5,659 nucleotides of DNA from Elusimicrobiota bacterium (GTDB taxonomy: Bacteria > Elusimicrobiota > Elusimicrobia > UBA1565 > UBA9628), in contig JAHFCD010000074.1 of the NCBI GenBank assembly GCA_023249695.1, forward strand, positions 2,616-8,274, in the 5' to 3' direction. The notes under the pieces were generated by a model. It was not told the origin of the DNA. It did no database searches and was given only the letters and a program-made list of their open reading frames with translations. A program made the translations under genes and the position numbers. Positions 4,495-5,659 of this stretch are shown piece after piece. The first letter of the stretch is position 1. Each line of letters opens with the position of its first letter.

Positions 4495-4533
4495 GGGCCC
4501 GCGGGGGCCCCCCGACCCTCGTCGCGCGTCGGG
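4495..4533. repeat. GC-rich hairpins between the methyltransferase and secreted-protein promoters
   Basis: GGGCCC-GCGG-GGGCCC (4495-4510) can form a 6-bp stem on a 4-nt loop. CCCGAC (4511-4516) and GTCGGG (4528-4533) are perfect 6-bp arms with an 11-nt spacer, lying just upstream of the possible -10 box of the secreted-protein gene. They sit in the 123-bp divergent region, where a shared regulator could bind. Chance repeats are common in such GC-rich DNA. Confidence 0.35.
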
Positions 4534-4541
4534 CGGGCCGC

Positions 4542-4547
4542 TACCCT
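4542..4547 (+). promoter_or_regulatory. Possible -10 element of the secreted-protein gene
   Basis: TACCCT keeps the three most conserved -10 positions (T1, A2, T6) and ends 7 nt before the ATG at 4555, the same geometry as the other two putative leaderless genes here. A -35-like TCGTCG (3 of 6) lies 17 nt upstream. On its own the match is weak. Confidence 0.3.
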
Positions 4548-4554
4548 TCTCAGC

Positions 4555-5196
4555 ATGAGAATACACCTCTCCCTTTTGGCGCTCGCCCTCGCCGTGCCCG
4601 CGTCCGCCCAGACCTTCGTCTCCGCGGACCAGGCCGACGGCCTCGCCGCCGCCGCGCGCTCCGCGCGAACCATGCGCGATAAGCTCGCGCCGGCCGCCGT
4701 CGATCCGAAGCCGGTCAAGTCGCTGACCGACCGCCTCGTCAAGGACGGCGAGCAGGTGGAGATGGAGGAGGGGATCGGAAACATCTATTCGCGCATCGGC
4801 AAGCCCGACGCGCGGGGCCGTTTCCGGAACCTCCAGGCCAATCTCGTCGAGATTCCCGCCGAGCTCGCGGAGGCCCCGAGCGACTCGATGTTCCGCCAGG
4901 CCGTGATGCGCCGCTATTTCTCGCATCTCGAGGCGACGAGCGAAAGCTGGGAGGTGGACCCGAAGACCGGCAAAGGCACGGTTCACGTTTGGATCTACCG
5001 CGTCGGCCTGGAGGGGAGGCTTCTGTCCGTCGAGCACCAGATCGCGCCGGTCGAGCCGGGCCCGGACGGCCAGGCCGGGCCGGTCGAGGAAAAAGCCCGT
5101 TCCTACCGCCTGGCGCCCTCGGACCCGAGCGTGCAGCGCCGCTGGAAGGCTCTCGCCAAGGAACTGATGACTTTGGGCCGCGTCGTCGAGGCCTAG
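4555..5196 (+). CDS. Secreted protein of unknown function
   Basis: The protein has 213 residues and I recognise no family. Residues 1-18 form a clear signal peptide (MRIH, then LSLLALALAVPA, cleavage after ASA before Q19), so the mature protein is probably periplasmic or outside the cell. The mature chain is soluble and charged, without membrane segments or cysteines. Residues about 30-70 look helical. The central part (about 90-165) includes FRNLQANLVEIPAELA, an aromatic stretch around RRYFSHLEA, and alternating hydrophobic segments (GTVHVWIYRV, GRLLSVEHQIAPV) that suggest beta strands. A Gly/Pro/Glu linker (167-180) and a basic C-terminal helix (about 191-210) follow. The start is set by the signal peptide; there is no Shine-Dalgarno sequence (TCTCAGC precedes ATG), which fits leaderless expression. 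It is divergent from the methyltransferase and convergent with the dehydrogenase. Confidence 0.75.
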   Translation: MRIHLSLLALALAVPASAQTFVSADQADGLAAAARSARTMRDKLAPAAVDPKPVKSLTDRLVKDGEQVEMEEGIGNIYSRIGKPDARGRFRNLQANLVEIPAELAEAPSDSMFRQAVMRRYFSHLEATSESWEVDPKTGKGTVHVWIYRVGLEGRLLSVEHQIAPVEPGPDGQAGPVEEKARSYRLAPSDPSVQRRWKALAKELMTLGRVVEA

Positions 5197-5225
5197 CGAT
5201 CTCGGCAGGATCGCGTTCTCGAGAA
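5197..5225. repeat. Short inverted repeats after the secreted-protein gene
   Basis: CGATC (5197-5201) and GATCG (5209-5213) form a 5-bp stem starting right after the stop codon. TTCTCGAGAA (5216-5225) is a 10-bp palindrome. There is no T-tract. They may contribute to 3'-end structure of the convergent transcripts. Confidence 0.35.
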
Positions 5226-5254
5226 AGGAGAGCTCGATTCGCGCCTCGCTCCCG

Positions 5255-5274
5255 CGCTTCCAACGTTGGAAGCG
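5255..5274. repeat. 20-bp perfect palindrome between convergent genes
   Basis: CGCTTCCAACGTTGGAAGCG is its own reverse complement. In RNA it can form an 8-bp stem with an ACGT loop on both strands. It lies 58 nt after the secreted-protein stop and 7 nt after the dehydrogenase stop, where a shared terminator is expected. It lacks a T-tract on either side, so it could instead be a factor-dependent end, an mRNA-stabilising hairpin, or a protein-binding site. Confidence 0.6.
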
Positions 5275-5281
5275 GCTCGGC

Positions 5282-5659
5282 CTAGGCCTGAAATCCCGCG
5301 AGCAGAAGGTAGGCTTCCGCCGCGAGCTCCTCGTCGCGCAGGCTGCGGTCCTCCTCGTTCCAGCTCCGGCTTTCGGCGAGGAGGGCGTTGAAGCGCTCGA
5401 GCGCCTCGGGGTCGGCGTCGGAGACGCGCGCGAGGAAGCTTTCCCGCACGCGGGGGCGGCGCAGCGCCTTCGCCGCGTGGCCGGCGAGCACCGGATGCGT
5501 TCCCTCCCAGATCTCGTTGACGAGCGCGTCGTCGGCGAGACGGTTGAGCGGGGAGAAGTCGTCGAGGATGCCGTGGCCGCCGATGAGCAGCTGCGCCTCG
5601 CGCACGAGGCCGCTGGCGCGGATGGAGATCTCCGTCTTGAGCATGGGCACGAGCGCCTC
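5282..5659 (-). CDS. Acyl-CoA dehydrogenase family protein, C-terminal part only
   Basis: The gene enters from the right edge and ends with TAG at 5284-5282, so only the last 125 residues are seen. The segment REAQLLIGGHGILDDFSPLNRLADDALVNEIWEGTHPVL (shown here in pieces: REAQLLIGGHG, FSPLNRLADD, IWEGTH) matches the final helical domain of flavin-dependent acyl-CoA dehydrogenases. There the GG-x-G segment contacts FAD, and the Glu of the EGT motif is the catalytic base in many members (E376 in MCAD). Glu is present here, so activity is plausible. The substrate chain length and the FAD-binding N-terminal part cannot be judged. The frame is open to the window edge (preceding residues EAL), so GTG or ATG codons near 5650 and 5644 are internal, not starts. 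Confidence 0.85.
   Translation of the reverse strand, partial: EALVPMLKTEISIRASGLVREAQLLIGGHGILDDFSPLNRLADDALVNEIWEGTHPVLAGHAAKALRRPRVRESFLARVSDADPEALERFNALLAESRSWNEEDRSLRDEELAAEAYLLLAGFQA

Noticed and set aside
4432..5037. N-terminal extension of the methyltransferase frame
   Set aside because: It overlaps the divergent secreted-protein gene, is low-complexity, and a TATAAT box sits just before the GTG at 4431.
1..5659. CRISPR array, insertion sequence, or integration at tRNA-Phe
   Set aside because: I see no regularly spaced repeats, transposase or integrase, and no second copy of the tRNA 3' end in the window.

Overview
This window is very GC-rich (by eye about two thirds G+C or more) and bacterial. 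It carries tightly packed genes, a tRNA-Phe gene with CCA encoded, and several exported proteins. One of these has a long Ala/Pro-rich segment between its signal peptide and its enzyme domain. That style, with the high GC, reminds me of uncultured Elusimicrobiota-like genomes, but nothing here fixes the taxon and I hold this weakly.

Layout, left to right. (1) The 5' part of a secreted cupin gene, minus strand, running off the left edge, starts 5 nt after the CCA end of tRNA-Phe(GAA), also minus. (2) A minus-strand gene for an exported adenylate-kinase-like protein. (3) Divergent from it, a MarR-family regulator behind a strong extended -10 promoter. An AT-rich operator-like site follows, then a 62-residue membrane peptide with three Cys-Cys pairs. 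(4) A gap of about 280 bp (2382-2659) with a long inverted repeat, a possible promoter, and many nested complementary segments consistent with an undescribed structured RNA, ended by a bidirectional terminator. (5) A minus-strand two-gene operon: a class I SAM methyltransferase whose stop overlaps the start (ATGA) of a GlmS-type double SIS-domain protein. (6) Divergent from that, a secreted protein of unknown function. (7) A convergent gap holding a 20-bp perfect palindrome, then the C-terminal end of an acyl-CoA dehydrogenase, minus strand, running off the right edge.

How the parts may work together. The MarR protein and the Cys-rich membrane peptide share an operon-like layout, resembling operator sequences and CC motifs, so they look like one thiol- or metal-responsive module. 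The methyltransferase and SIS protein are probably translated together, but their substrates cannot be read from sequence. Three genes (kinase-like, methyltransferase, secreted unknown) have -10-like hexamers only 6-7 nt before the start codon. This points to leaderless transcription as a habit of this organism.

The best candidates for something new are the structured RNA at about 2459-2683, the MarR/CC-peptide module, and the leaderless promoter pattern. I saw no CRISPR array, transposase, phage gene or integrase.
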